From an uncultured Chloroflexota bacterium (GTDB lineage: Bacteria > Chloroflexota > UBA11872 > VXNJ01): a stretch of DNA of 64,000 nucleotides. Positions within the stretch are counted from its first letter, which is position 1; the number at the start of each line of letters is the position of its first letter. The translations under genes were made by a program, and so were the position numbers. The stretch covers positions 1 to 64,000 of the forward strand of contig CAJWLF010000002.1 of the NCBI GenBank assembly GCA_913043205.1. The letters run 5' to 3'. The notes under the pieces are model-generated. The model did not search any database. It saw nothing but the letters and a program-made list of their open reading frames with translations, and was not told where the DNA came from. Positions 8,934-18,958 of this stretch are shown here, in pieces.

Positions 8934-9338
8934 TTAACTTCGCGACAAATCGCCCTTATTAACATCCAGTTGCTTTGCTAGACCAGGATAAAGACGAACT
9001 CTGATAGAACTCGGCCTCTCCTCAAGATCTCGATCATTAAACTTTTCAAGGATTGCAGGTGCCGCCATATTAACTTTCTGCGCCCACCCATTGTCCATTA
9101 CTTCAACCACCAGAATACCATCATGAAATTCAGTAGCCCTACAACATCCACCAACCCCTTCCAAAACTGAATTCACAAGGTCGTCAAACATATTTAGAAT
9201 TTCCGCTCTACGCAAGCCAGCTTTGACGTACGGGTCAGCTTCGATCCCTACAATTAATTCATCAAGCGTTTTCTCTCGCGAAATTCCGAATTCAGGATCC
9301 GATTCAATTGAATCATTCCCAGAATGCATTACCACCAC
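8934..9338 (-). CDS. DciA-like (DUF721) protein
   Basis: 134 residues, with the DUF721 pattern in the middle: a helix around DDLVNSVLEGVG, then ATEFHDGILVVEVMDNGWAQKV and a final strand SIRVRLYPG. DciA proteins are the bacterial helicase-loading or operating factors for DnaB. The gene overlaps the 3' end of recF by 26 nt, and recF-DUF721 is a common arrangement near replication genes. Met4 (9329) is an alternative start. The family match is by pattern, so moderately sure. Confidence 0.7.
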   Translation of the reverse strand: MVVMHSGNDSIESDPEFGISREKTLDELIVGIEADPYVKAGLRRAEILNMFDDLVNSVLEGVGGCCRATEFHDGILVVEVMDNGWAQKVNMAAPAILEKFNDRDLEERPSSIRVRLYPGLAKQLDVNKGDLSRS

Positions 9339-10446
9339 TCACCTTTAAAATGCGGGATTTCCGTAAAAATACACTGGGAAACTGGCTTTCATCTGCTGCA
9401 GACACAAACGCTTGCGATCCCTCAAGAATACGATTCGCCACCAATTCTCTATGTTCAGGATCAAGCTCAGAAAATATATCGTCAAGCAAGATGACAGGTG
9501 GGTTACCAGACTCTCCAATCAATTTCATCAACGCCAACTTTAAAGAAAGCACAGCCAATCTTTGTTCTCCACGAGAGGCAAATTTAGACAAAGGACGTCG
9601 ATTAAGATCGAGTCTCACGTCATCCCTATGAGGTCCTACCAACGTCATTCCAGCGCCGACCTCTTTCTGTCTTAGCCTACTAAAAAGCTCCATGCCATTA
9701 AAATTTTCATACCCTGTTGGTCTTGATTGAAAATAACGAGTTTGAAAATCATCATGTCTCCCAACCAAGGCAGAAAATTCGTGCGAAGCTATTTTGGATA
9801 ATCTTGCTAGAAAGTCTATCCTCGCATCAACAATTAATTTAGACAGACTTAATATTTGCCCATCCCAATATTCCAATTGATTGCTGTCATTGCGCCGCGA
9901 TTCTTTCAAGTTGCGCAGCAAAGCGTTACGCTGACCCAAAACCCGCCCGTAATCAATTAACGCTCTAACATAGTTCGTCCGCATCTGAGACAATGAAACA
10001 TCTATAAACCTTCGCCGTATTGAAGGTGACCCAGTAAGCAAATCTGCATCGTCGGGCGCAAAGTGCACCGTCTGTAAAAACCCTGGCAGATCCGACATCC
10101 GTTGCGATTTGCCATTAAGCTTGAATCGGCGAGAGGCTCGAGATGACATTGGATCGTCTTTCTCTGTTGGAGCAAAAACCACTTCTATAAAATGAGACTG
10201 ATCATTGCTATGTACGTTACCTCGAACCCGAGCAAAATCAGCAGGTCGCTGTCCCTCGTACCGTATTAATTCGATTAATGATTTATTATTTCGTCCTCTC
10301 CCTATAGACAACACCAGAAATGCTTCGAGTAGATTGGACTTACCTTGCGCATTCTGCCCAAGTATCCCGACAGGCTCGTTCGGTAACTCAAGGTTCAAAT
10401 GCTCAAAATTGCGAAAATCGGAAAGAGTTATTCTGCTGCAATACAA
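9313..10446 (-). CDS. recF: DNA replication and repair protein RecF
   Basis: 377-residue ABC/SMC-like ATPase that loads RecA at gaps. Walker A GQNAQGKSNLLEAF lies at about 29-42, the signature-like region SRGEQRLAVLSLKLA near 293, and Walker B VILLDDIFSELD near 323. The N-terminal start MYCSRITLSDFRNF matches RecF. It is flanked by a small membrane protein upstream (23 bp) and the DciA-like gene downstream (overlapping). dnaN and gyrB, its common neighbours, are not here. Confidence 0.95.
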   Translation of the reverse strand: MYCSRITLSDFRNFEHLNLELPNEPVGILGQNAQGKSNLLEAFLVLSIGRGRNNKSLIELIRYEGQRPADFARVRGNVHSNDQSHFIEVVFAPTEKDDPMSSRASRRFKLNGKSQRMSDLPGFLQTVHFAPDDADLLTGSPSIRRRFIDVSLSQMRTNYVRALIDYGRVLGQRNALLRNLKESRRNDSNQLEYWDGQILSLSKLIVDARIDFLARLSKIASHEFSALVGRHDDFQTRYFQSRPTGYENFNGMELFSRLRQKEVGAGMTLVGPHRDDVRLDLNRRPLSKFASRGEQRLAVLSLKLALMKLIGESGNPPVILLDDIFSELDPEHRELVANRILEGSQAFVSAADESQFPSVFLRKSRILKVSGGNAFWE

Positions 10447-10469
10447 TAGACCGACCTAATCACTTATTC

Positions 10470-10664
10470 TTAACTACGGGCAACAACGTATACAATAAAT
10501 GTAACAAGAATTAACAACGCGACCAGCGCCAGCAATAAGAAAACACCTATTAACATCCACGAGAACACCTTCCAAAACAATACAGACCCAATTAACATCA
10601 GAACCATGAAGACGATAATAGCCACTAAGGCTTGTTTAAATTGCCACAACATTTTGTCTAGCAT
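10470..10664 (-). CDS. Small two-helix membrane protein, unknown function
   Basis: 64 residues, almost entirely hydrophobic after a short amphipathic start (MLDKMLWQFKQALV). Two transmembrane segments are predicted at about 12-34 and 37-60. A GAGGAG ribosome site lies about 11 nt upstream, and the gene is 23 bp before recF in the same direction, so it is probably translated and co-transcribed. I do not recognise the family. Confidence 0.6.
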   Translation of the reverse strand: MLDKMLWQFKQALVAIIVFMVLMLIGSVLFWKVFSWMLIGVFLLLALVALLILVTFIVYVVARS

Positions 10665-10704
10665 GAAATCGATTACTCCTCACTTTTAGAAAAGGATTGA
10701 CAAC

Positions 10705-11553
10705 ATGGCCACAATAAAAATAGTCACTGACAGTACCGCAGGACTGGACCCAAAGCTTGCCCAGGATTTGCAGATTGAAGTTGTTCCCCTTGTTCTTCGA
10801 TTTGGATCAGACGCATTCCGTGAAGGAATAGAAATAACCAGTGCCGAATTCTATCACCGGCTTCAAATAGACCCAGAACACCCAACAACCTCCCAACCCA
10901 GCCCAGGAGAATTCCTAGAGGTATACAAGAGTTTAGAAGAAGCCGACACAATAATATCAGTACATATTTCCGGTGCTCTCTCGGGAACATGCGAGTCAGC
11001 AACTCTTGCCGCTAACTCACCAGAACTAAACACGGATGTTGTAGTAGTGGACAGCAGGGTTGCAGCTTTTGGTCACGGCCACATGGCTGTAGTAGCAGCC
11101 CAAATGGCAATGGAAGAGGCTACAAAAGACGAGATTCTAGATAGGCTTGACAGCCTAATAGCAAGATCCAAAATTGCTTCTGCTGTAGCAACACTCGAAT
11201 ATCTTAAAAAAGGTGGGAGAATAGGTGGGGCACAAGCTTTACTTGGTTCCCTGCTGAGTTTCAAACCAGTATTACACGTTCAAGACGGTGTAATAGAGCC
11301 TCTTGGTAGACCTCGATCCACCAAAAAAGCGGTGGCTATGATTCTGGATTACATATCAGAACATGCTGCCGGCAAAGATCTGGAATACGTTGGCATTGTC
11401 CACACGGAAAATGAGTCAGGGGCAAATCATTTAAAAGACCAGATCTCTGCGCATCATAATGTGGAGAGCTGGTACTTAGGACAGCTAAGCGCGGTTGTCG
11501 GAGTACATGTAGGTCCTGGTGTTTTTGGAGCGTGCTTCGCGGCTAAGCCATGA
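10705..11553 (+). CDS. DegV family fatty-acid-binding protein
   Basis: 282 residues with the DegV/FakB pattern: IVTDSTAGLDPKLA at the N-terminus, the TSQPSPGEFLEVY segment around residue 60, SGALSGTCESA, and a C-terminal lobe with KGGRIGGAQALLGSLLSFKPVL. FakB-type proteins hold a fatty acid for phosphorylation by FakA; no fakA is nearby. The ATG follows AAAGGA. Transcribed divergently from the small membrane protein, 40 bp away. Confidence 0.92.
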   Translation: MATIKIVTDSTAGLDPKLAQDLQIEVVPLVLRFGSDAFREGIEITSAEFYHRLQIDPEHPTTSQPSPGEFLEVYKSLEEADTIISVHISGALSGTCESATLAANSPELNTDVVVVDSRVAAFGHGHMAVVAAQMAMEEATKDEILDRLDSLIARSKIASAVATLEYLKKGGRIGGAQALLGSLLSFKPVLHVQDGVIEPLGRPRSTKKAVAMILDYISEHAAGKDLEYVGIVHTENESGANHLKDQISAHHNVESWYLGQLSAVVGVHVGPGVFGACFAAKP

Positions 11554-11573
11554 CAGGGACTATCACTAAAACT

Positions 11574-12995
11574 TTACTTCTCATATCCTGAAGCAGCTTG
11601 ATCGTGAAGCTTTATATCAGCAATCCTTTTCAGGACAATTTCTGACGGCCCGGATGCATTTGCTTGTACCCTCCCCAACTTGAATCGGCTGTCAGTTTTA
11701 TGCGTAACTTTAGGCTGAGTAACAACAGCCGCGTTATAACCGGAACCCATTACTATCTGTTCGGTAGAGTAATCCCACATCCCATATGGATAAGCAAAAT
11801 GATCCCCGGCACCTAACAAGACTAGTTCCGTCCTAGATCCATCAATCTCCTGTAGTGCAGCACCCATATCAAGATTCACAAGTCTAGTTACATTTGCATG
11901 ATTGAATGTGTGAGAGCCGACATCCATTCCAAGCGATATTAAATGCTCAATTTGACTTTCTGACATATAGCCATCCTGCAGGCGGTCGAATCCTGGCATC
12001 ACGAAAAACGTCGCCGGTACACGCAATCGCAGTAATACAGGCAGAGCGTTTCTATATTGCGATAGCAAGCCATCGTCAAAAGTCACCACAAAAGAATCTC
12101 GAGGCACCGATACTTCGCTTTCTAGACCGCTTACTAATCTCGCCAGAGGAATTGGAGTCAGGCCACTGTCTAGAAGATCAGCCAACTGTCTTTCAAACGA
12201 AACAGGATCTGGCACCTCATGGTAATAGAGTATAGGTACAACAAGTTCAGTTGCTAAACGATCCTCGAGTCTTAGACGATCATCGATCATTTCCACATCA
12301 TCCCGCTTATCCTGTCCTATATGGCCATATTCCTCCCCCAGGTCAGCTAACACAATATGAAGAGAGCCATCAGCTTTCTCACTAACTTCAATGCGGGCCT
12401 TCGAAAACCATTGATAGGTTAGTTGCGCGCCGTAAATTGGTTCAGAAATAGGATCCCCTAGACGCATTGAACCCCCATTTTCCACCCAAAACTGACGGAA
12501 TGGCTCTGCCAGACTATGCCCAGTAGCCTCAAAAAACAGTGATCCATCAGAAGGTGGATCTAAAAGTGGCAAAAACTCGATTCTTGTATGTTGGTTGGTC
12601 GCTTGGGTTATGTAAACCCCCAGCTCCGCAATAAGTTTGCTACCAAAAGGGACATTGCTGTCATACCCATAGGAATCTATTCGCGTTCTTGAAAAATATT
12701 GCTGGAGAATATTGCCTCTATATTCTGCACTCGACAGATTCAGCCCAAAGGAATTTGTATCACCAAGCCCAGAAGCAAATTTGTGGATCTCCGTGTGGAT
12801 GTCGTCTTTAACTAATCCACCCTGTGGAACTGGATACACCGGTTCAGGCAAGATAGAACTGTCATCTGCTTGTTTGGATCGATATTCAACATCGCTGCTG
12901 AGCAACCCTACATCGGAATATCCCAACAGCACACTCCACAAAAGAAAAGCAACACCGACAAGCCTTGCTTTCTTGAAAAATGACATCCCGAACAT
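11574..12995 (-). CDS. Secreted polysaccharide deacetylase family protein
   Basis: 473 residues. A hydrophobic signal or anchor lies at about 9-28. The N-terminal half has repeats around FEATGHSLAEPFRQFWVENGG, resembling modules of extracytoplasmic proteins. The C-terminal NodB-type carbohydrate esterase 4 domain has VPILYYHEV, VVTFDDGLLSQY (catalytic and metal Asp pair) and DVGSHTFNHANVT (metal His pair). It would deacetylate an exported glycan or peptidoglycan outside the membrane. It ends a minus-strand group with a NIL-domain gene and two membrane glycosyltransferases. Confidence 0.85.
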   Translation of the reverse strand: MFGMSFFKKARLVGVAFLLWSVLLGYSDVGLLSSDVEYRSKQADDSSILPEPVYPVPQGGLVKDDIHTEIHKFASGLGDTNSFGLNLSSAEYRGNILQQYFSRTRIDSYGYDSNVPFGSKLIAELGVYITQATNQHTRIEFLPLLDPPSDGSLFFEATGHSLAEPFRQFWVENGGSMRLGDPISEPIYGAQLTYQWFSKARIEVSEKADGSLHIVLADLGEEYGHIGQDKRDDVEMIDDRLRLEDRLATELVVPILYYHEVPDPVSFERQLADLLDSGLTPIPLARLVSGLESEVSVPRDSFVVTFDDGLLSQYRNALPVLLRLRVPATFFVMPGFDRLQDGYMSESQIEHLISLGMDVGSHTFNHANVTRLVNLDMGAALQEIDGSRTELVLLGAGDHFAYPYGMWDYSTEQIVMGSGYNAAVVTQPKVTHKTDSRFKLGRVQANASGPSEIVLKRIADIKLHDQAASGYEK

Positions 12996-12997
12996 TC

Positions 12998-13237
12998 CTA
13001 ATGAACGTTATCACCCTCAACAGGATCCACATGGACCCCCTGCTCCCTTACCCACTCCAACCCTGCTTTAATATCCGATTCTTCGCCTTCAAGTTGTAAT
13101 ACCACCCATCCACTATGATCTTGCACATTTGCACGACGGATATTACTTACAATGCTGAATCTCTTAGACATAGTGTCTATAACTGGAACCGTTATTTTAT
13201 CAGTTGGATAAGTAAATTTGACCCTCACCCGGACCAT
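12998..13237 (-). CDS. NIL-domain small protein
   Basis: 79 residues with a ferredoxin-like beta-alpha-beta pattern. It resembles the NIL domain found at the C-terminus of methionine ABC ATPases: MVRVRVKFTYPTD, then PVIDTMSKRFSIVSNIRRANV and GWVVLQLEGEESDIKAGLEWVREQGV. Stand-alone versions are probable small-molecule-binding or metabolic regulators. It sits 2 bp upstream of the deacetylase gene and 35 bp after the glycosyltransferase gene, so it is likely co-transcribed with both. Confidence 0.75.
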   Translation of the reverse strand: MVRVRVKFTYPTDKITVPVIDTMSKRFSIVSNIRRANVQDHSGWVVLQLEGEESDIKAGLEWVREQGVHVDPVEGDNVH

Positions 13238-13272
13238 TCGGACCCCTTTCTGGCTTAGCTGTAACTCTAATT

Positions 13273-15000
13273 TCAGTCAGATTGCTCAGATGGCTTCGTA
13301 ATCGGAGTTGCCATATACAACCCTGCCAATCCTATATAAACAAAGAACAAGCCAATTCCCTGTAACGACATAATTATCACAGAACTTTTATACAAGGGTA
13401 ACATCGTATTCGAATATTCCGGGAATGGAATGCACAACAACCCAATACCCAAACCAACACTTGCTAGGACTAAAGTGCGTTGACTAGTAAGACTCGGCCA
13501 AACCCTTGGTTCGACAAGATATGATAAGACAGGCAGCAACCATACTGCATAGTGAGTCCAAGACACGCCCGAAACTAGGAGTAAAGCTGCTATGACAACA
13601 CCAAACTCCAGTACGACCAGCTCTTTACGGGGCTGTTGAGTGCGCAAAACCAGTACCGTAGACGCCAAAATAGCAGCTACCGCGAAGTAATTTAAGATAG
13701 CGATCAAAGATACATTTGGAAGCAAGCCCCAATACTCGATCGCAATGTTAGTTCCAACAGCTGAACGATTTACTAGACCTAATACCGATAAGTTATGCCA
13801 TAGTCCCGTACCAGATAGCAAATCAGGCAGACGCTCAGTCACATAGTAAGTCCATGTGTCCAATCCGACCATCCATAAAGAGATTGCAATCATCAGAGCA
13901 CCAGCAAAAGCCATGCCAGCCACGGCCCGCCAGTATCCACGCCACATAAAATACAGCACTATTAGACCCGGCGAAATTTTCAAGGCAGCAGCGATTCCTA
14001 CCACAAATCCAGCCAATCCTAAGTTACGAACGTAGATGCCATATGCTGAAACCAGCAGAAGAAACGCGATGATTATGTCTACCTGCCCGAGGCTCATAGC
14101 CGCAGTCAATGGCTGATAGGCCACTACGATAGTAAGTGTGGTAAGAACCCACCACAACAATACTGCTGGTTTCAACATTCGGTGCAGGACCCAAAACAAT
14201 CCGACCAATAATAGATTATTCAACCCTAATAACAATACTGTGCTGACTTGCACTGGCGTATACGTTAGAAGAGCAAAGAACGGCATCGCCGTCGGCGGAT
14301 TAGTCACAGTATTCCAAGTCTCAGTTCCACTGTACGGAATCGCCTCATTCCGCGCGAGATTCAAAGTCACCAAATTGTCATATGGATTCAGCCCTTCCCT
14401 TATTGCCAAAGCGCCAAGAAAATTCACCCGTAGATCTGATGGAACAAGATGCTGAAGAGGCTCAAGAATATTAATTTTCAAATACATAGCGCCTAACACT
14501 GCAATAATGAGCACAGGCACCGATTTGGTAGTTAAGCCAATAGACGGCAAACTAGAATTTACACTACCGGTACAACGTCTTGTCCATAACGGCCACACGC
14601 CCCACACTAGCGCCAGAATTACGAACTTTGTTAAAACATATACATGAATCTCTGGATCAACACTCATGCTTTCCGACAGCATATTCATGACAATCAGGTG
14701 ATTCACTCTATCGTCGATGTATATAGATAGTAATGCAGGCCAAGAGTCGACTAGAAACAATAGTGGTAACCCTGCTGCTAGAAATGAAATTCGATGTTCG
14801 AGACTGTATCTTGTCCAACAAGCTAAAGACATGACGATCATCATGAATAAAAGTGTGATAATCGCCGAAAATATCCAATCTGTACCAGTGCCAGTAAAGA
14901 CTCGACCATGCATTATCGAAGACACCAGTGCCACAGTGGCAGCAAAGCTCGACCAGCCAACCAACCCCAGCATTAGCATCAGCAAGTCTCTACGTCTCAT
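13273..15000 (-). CDS. GT-C membrane glycosyltransferase-like protein (DUF2029/GT87)
   Basis: 575 residues with about a dozen transmembrane helices. It shows the DUF2029/GT87 pattern: an extracytoplasmic loop with REGLNPYD, the segment SLGQVDIIIAFLLL, and AGFVVGIAAALKISPGLIVLYFMWRGYWRA. These enzymes transfer sugars (often mannose) from polyprenyl phosphate on the outer face of the membrane. The start ATG overlaps the 3' end of the upstream paralogue by 11 nt, so the two are translationally coupled. Specificity is unknown. Confidence 0.78.
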   Translation of the reverse strand: MRRRDLLMLMLGLVGWSSFAATVALVSSIMHGRVFTGTGTDWIFSAIITLLFMMIVMSLACWTRYSLEHRISFLAAGLPLLFLVDSWPALLSIYIDDRVNHLIVMNMLSESMSVDPEIHVYVLTKFVILALVWGVWPLWTRRCTGSVNSSLPSIGLTTKSVPVLIIAVLGAMYLKINILEPLQHLVPSDLRVNFLGALAIREGLNPYDNLVTLNLARNEAIPYSGTETWNTVTNPPTAMPFFALLTYTPVQVSTVLLLGLNNLLLVGLFWVLHRMLKPAVLLWWVLTTLTIVVAYQPLTAAMSLGQVDIIIAFLLLVSAYGIYVRNLGLAGFVVGIAAALKISPGLIVLYFMWRGYWRAVAGMAFAGALMIAISLWMVGLDTWTYYVTERLPDLLSGTGLWHNLSVLGLVNRSAVGTNIAIEYWGLLPNVSLIAILNYFAVAAILASTVLVLRTQQPRKELVVLEFGVVIAALLLVSGVSWTHYAVWLLPVLSYLVEPRVWPSLTSQRTLVLASVGLGIGLLCIPFPEYSNTMLPLYKSSVIIMSLQGIGLFFVYIGLAGLYMATPITKPSEQSD

Positions 15001-16675
15001 AGGCTACATCTCTCTCAAGATTAGTTTCTGATCTCAATTTCATTAAGGCCACAACTGCAACCATGCTAAAAAATACTGTTCTGGCAATCACAATAATCCA
15101 GAGTGCTACATCATGCTCAGACCAAAGCACGAAATACGCAGGGTATTCAAGTATGCTGATAAACGTCAGGAGTAACGAGAGACAGAGCCCCCATGAGCCA
15201 GGGAAAGCTAGCAGTAGAAGAGGAACAAACCAAACGGCAAATTGAGGGCTCCAACCCTTCAAAAAGATAGCAAACAGGGATAATATCGTTAATGAGATTA
15301 GAATAATCGACTGTTCGGAACGAGAATGCCTAGACACGAAGAAGACCATAAACAACGCCATCAAAAAGCCTAGGGTCAATAACGACATATATTCAAGTGG
15401 TACAACTGCACCTTGCAAAAACTCAGTGGCAGTACCAGGGTCAAGTCTATATCGATGCACCCACCCATATGAGCTATATCCCCCAATTAAAGCCCACAAA
15501 CTTTCCCAAGCAGGGCGCTCTACCATGTTCCTAAACGACGCAATTAAAAACTCGCGAGATATGAAATAAAACGGTAGAACTACCACCAGTACTGGCAAAG
15601 CAAACCCGGTAAAAACCGACGATGCTCTGCGCCAACCGGCCTGATATAAAAGAACCAGAATCAATACTGCGGGAAACACCTTGGCAGTAAAGCCAATACC
15701 TAATGCTGCTGCTGCACTACGCAAACGATTACTCACAGCCCAATAAATTCCTAGCAACATAAAAAACATAGGAATAGCTTCAAAATGACGACGGGCTATA
15801 TACAGTGGAAGGAACAGCAGGGTATAAAACGTTGCTATTTGATACGCGACAGAACGTGAGTGAATACGCATAGCTATGAGATAAATCAGTACCAGCACAC
15901 CCACATCAAACAACAAAATACATGCACCTAACGTAACATCAAATCTTTCATACCCTCCCCCTAAAGCATTACTAATGCTTCTAGCCAGAGAGGCTATCCA
16001 TGGAAACAGAGGTGGGTACTCTACCCAGTAATCAATTATGGGATACAGACCCTGATCCCCTAGCCGAGCCCTCTGCTCATACGCACCAAAATCACTACCT
16101 CTCTCAAACAAAGCATGAGGAGTTAGAAGAAACAACACAGGAATCCTTAGAGCCAAAAATTGAATTAGACATAGACCGAGCGAGTCGTCAAAGGAACCTC
16201 GTAATGATTTTGTCCATTCAGAACGACCTTGGATCGTCGATCCAGATTCAACATTATCCAAATGGCAGAAAATTGTAAGAATAGTCCAAAGAACAAATAT
16301 AGATATAGGCAGCAGACAGATCCAAAATGCATCTGACGTACTAATAACCCAGTGGTTAAATTCGTCAGAAACATAAAGCAGAATTGTAAATAGAGCTACC
16401 AAAAATAAAGGTGATAAAGGACGTGCTGCGAGCGATAGGCCCCGACCTAGCGAACAAGAGTTAACACGCACAATTAGAGCAGTTACGACTGAGTATATTA
16501 GTAATACAGCACAGCCTGTCATCCCACCCAACACCACCCATTCATTAGTTGCTTGAAAAGGGTGGGATCTACCGTAAGCCAAGCCAGCTACACACATGCC
16601 TACGCAAGCAGCCAGCCCTCCCATAAAGAGTACCCATAACCCTATGGCTATTGAATCAAATTTATTTAAGTACAT
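14990..16675 (-). CDS. GT-C membrane glycosyltransferase-like protein (DUF2029-like)
   Basis: 561 residues and multi-spanning. A first-loop motif WVEYPPLFPWIASLAR and the family-like block ALGIGFTAKVFPAVLILVLLYQAGWRRA indicate a polyprenyl-phosphate-sugar-dependent GT-C fold, as in the neighbouring 575-residue protein. First gene of the minus-strand group glycosyltransferase, glycosyltransferase, NIL, deacetylase. Together they suggest assembly or trimming of a surface glycan. Divergent from the sulfatase gene. Confidence 0.75.
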   Translation of the reverse strand: MYLNKFDSIAIGLWVLFMGGLAACVGMCVAGLAYGRSHPFQATNEWVVLGGMTGCAVLLIYSVVTALIVRVNSCSLGRGLSLAARPLSPLFLVALFTILLYVSDEFNHWVISTSDAFWICLLPISIFVLWTILTIFCHLDNVESGSTIQGRSEWTKSLRGSFDDSLGLCLIQFLALRIPVLFLLTPHALFERGSDFGAYEQRARLGDQGLYPIIDYWVEYPPLFPWIASLARSISNALGGGYERFDVTLGACILLFDVGVLVLIYLIAMRIHSRSVAYQIATFYTLLFLPLYIARRHFEAIPMFFMLLGIYWAVSNRLRSAAAALGIGFTAKVFPAVLILVLLYQAGWRRASSVFTGFALPVLVVVLPFYFISREFLIASFRNMVERPAWESLWALIGGYSSYGWVHRYRLDPGTATEFLQGAVVPLEYMSLLTLGFLMALFMVFFVSRHSRSEQSIILISLTILSLFAIFLKGWSPQFAVWFVPLLLLAFPGSWGLCLSLLLTFISILEYPAYFVLWSEHDVALWIIVIARTVFFSMVAVVALMKLRSETNLERDVAYET

Positions 16676-16858
16676 CCATAATCACTTCACGCTGATCCTA
16701 CTCAGCAGCGCATAATTTCACAAAACCCAAGAAAATAGCACGATTACCTGACCGAATATTTGACACTTTACTCCAAGCCGTAATCTTCAATAGCTTCCAT
16801 ACATCTATTGAATTACAATCCCTACACCCTACAATAGATTCTAATTCAAGGAGCACCG

Positions 16859-18253
16859 ATGGCTAATACTAGACCCAATATCCTTTGGTATTGCACAGAT
16901 CAACAACGTTTCGACACCATCGCCGCATTGGGCTGGGATAACCTCCATACCGACACCGTAGACAGCCTAGTAGATACGGGGACAGCTTTTACGCGTGCAT
17001 ACTGCCAAAGTCCAATATGCACCCCAAGTCGCGCCAGTTTTATGACCGGTATGTACGCCAGCACTGTTAGAACTAACGGGAATGGGGTCGAATATATGCC
17101 ACAGGACTACCCTATGGTTTCTGGTTTGCTAGCCAATGCGGGATACGACTGTGGGCTTGTAGGAAAACTTCATCTTGCTTCCGCTGAGGCAGGGGTCGAA
17201 AAGCGAGGTAATGACGGATACAGATTTTTCGCTTACAGTCACGCTCCAAGAGATGATTGGGAAGAGGGGCACGCGTACGTAGATTGGCTAAAACAACAAG
17301 GGCAAGATCTGACATCCATGCTGGAAAACCCAGATAACGTACCTGCAAAGTACCACCAGACAACTTGGGCTACCGATGCCTGCATAGAATTTCTAGATCA
17401 ACCGAGAAGTGGTCCTTGGATGTTAAATGTTAATCCTTATTACCCGCATCCACCCTTCAATCCACCCAAAAGCTACGCCGATCGGTTCGACACAAATGAG
17501 ATGCCAGGTCCACATTTTGAGATCGGTGACTTAGAAATACAGCAAAAGATCCACAACTCTGGAGTGGATTTTCAGAATCCGCCCCGTAACCCTAATGATT
17601 TCAACGCCAAGAAAATACAGGCCGACTACTTCGCAATGATCGAATTGGTCGATGATGAACTCGGCAGATTATTGCGTGCACTAGATGAAAGAGATGAGCT
17701 TGAAGACACTTTGATCATCTTTACCAGCGACCATGGTGAATCCTTGGGGGATCATGGCCTGGTAGAAAAAGGTTGTCGCTTCATGGAGGGCATGGCCCGT
17801 GTCCCTTTAATTTTTGTTTGGCCTGGACGCATACGTGCAGGCTTACGTAGTGATGCATTAGTTGAGCTTACTGATATAGCCCCGACCCTGCTTGAATCAG
17901 CAGGACTAGACATACCAGAAAAAATGCACGGCCGATCTTTATGGCCAATCCTAAGCGGCAAGGCAGATCCTGACAGTTTTCGCGACTTTGTTCGCTGCGA
18001 ATATCGTGATGCTGTCAAGCTCGATAACGCTACTCACGCTTCAATGATAGCGGACAAGAAATGGAAACTTGTTCTCTATCATGGCCACAATGGGTTAGGA
18101 GAACTATACGACCTAGAAAACGATCCTTGGGAACACATAAACCTGTGGGAAGATTCGAGCTACCAGGCCATCGTACATCATTACATGACACTCTTGTTTG
18201 ACGACACGGTGCTAGAAACAGATTGGGGTCCGGACCGCATAGGATGGATCTAA
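16859..18253 (+). CDS. Sulfatase (alkaline phosphatase superfamily)
   Basis: 464 residues. The sulfatase signature CTPSRASFMTG starts at C54, the cysteine expected to be converted to formylglycine. Metal-site residues include D14 in CTDQQ and the TSDHGESLGDHG block near 285. It has no signal peptide, so it acts in the cytoplasm or is exported another way. An AAGGAG site precedes the ATG well. It would remove sulfate from sulfated sugars or phenols, a common marine substrate class. No anaerobic or aerobic maturase gene is in the window. Confidence 0.9.
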   Translation: MANTRPNILWYCTDQQRFDTIAALGWDNLHTDTVDSLVDTGTAFTRAYCQSPICTPSRASFMTGMYASTVRTNGNGVEYMPQDYPMVSGLLANAGYDCGLVGKLHLASAEAGVEKRGNDGYRFFAYSHAPRDDWEEGHAYVDWLKQQGQDLTSMLENPDNVPAKYHQTTWATDACIEFLDQPRSGPWMLNVNPYYPHPPFNPPKSYADRFDTNEMPGPHFEIGDLEIQQKIHNSGVDFQNPPRNPNDFNAKKIQADYFAMIELVDDELGRLLRALDERDELEDTLIIFTSDHGESLGDHGLVEKGCRFMEGMARVPLIFVWPGRIRAGLRSDALVELTDIAPTLLESAGLDIPEKMHGRSLWPILSGKADPDSFRDFVRCEYRDAVKLDNATHASMIADKKWKLVLYHGHNGLGELYDLENDPWEHINLWEDSSYQAIVHHYMTLLFDDTVLETDWGPDRIGWI

Positions 18254-18259
18254 AGATCG

Positions 18260-18814
18260 TTAGCGATCCTCCAACCGATTCAGCTCATCGTAAGTTTTAA
18301 AAGCCATATCAATTACTTCCCGAGCGTGAGAAAAGGCAATTTTGTCAGGAAGAACTTCTTGGCTAAAGAATCCTACCGCATCGACTTCGGAAAGCGGTCG
18401 AGGCTGCCCGACCGGCTCAGCCAAATACGAATGCGTTAGGGTGTAGATCATTTCACCAGAATCATATTGATCAAGAAACACGCCCAATAAACAGTGGATG
18501 TTGATATCAATTCCCACCTCCTCACTCACCTCTCGAATAGCACCAATCTTTGGATGTTCAGTAAGTTCTAGAAATCCTCCTGGGATATCCCAATACCCGT
18601 GGTACGGTTCTATCGTCCTTTTGACAAGTAATACTTCTCTCTGCCTGACAACAAGAGCCTCAGCACACGGCTTGGAATTAAAGTAATCAGATTTGTCGCA
18701 ACTTGTGCATATTAGGTGCGGTGAAACATCCGCAACCAGTTCAGTCTTGCCGCCACAATACCGACAATACTGGAACCCGAACGGAGGCTCATCCATGTCT
18801 CGTAATGCCACCAT
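18260..18814 (-). CDS. Nudix hydrolase with N-terminal zinc ribbon
   Basis: 184 residues. A zinc ribbon with cysteine pairs at 17/20 and 36/39 precedes a Nudix domain. The box is complete: G80, E86, R94-E95, E98-E99, G101 (GFLELTE, then REVSEEVGI). This architecture occurs in NADH pyrophosphatase-like and ADP-ribose-type hydrolases. It lies tail to tail with the sulfatase gene, 6 bp apart. The exact nucleotide substrate is unknown. Confidence 0.88.
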   Translation of the reverse strand: MVALRDMDEPPFGFQYCRYCGGKTELVADVSPHLICTSCDKSDYFNSKPCAEALVVRQREVLLVKRTIEPYHGYWDIPGGFLELTEHPKIGAIREVSEEVGIDINIHCLLGVFLDQYDSGEMIYTLTHSYLAEPVGQPRPLSEVDAVGFFSQEVLPDKIAFSHAREVIDMAFKTYDELNRLEDR

Positions 18815-18958
18815 TTAATTCCCCATTTTACAACTGTATCGTAGATAGATCAGCGATATTGTCTAACTCCACATATATTTTGTTAGCATGCAGGGATAGA
18901 ATTTGACCTATTTCAAGTAATATCAAACAGAATATACACATCTTGTGGGAGACACCGA

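Noticed and set aside
12712..13071. Plus-strand open frame over the deacetylase and NIL genes
   Set aside because: Spans two well-supported minus-strand genes and has no domain features.
14138..14455. Open frame on the plus strand opposite the GT87 gene
   Set aside because: Antisense shadow of a well-supported membrane protein gene; composition unlike a real protein.
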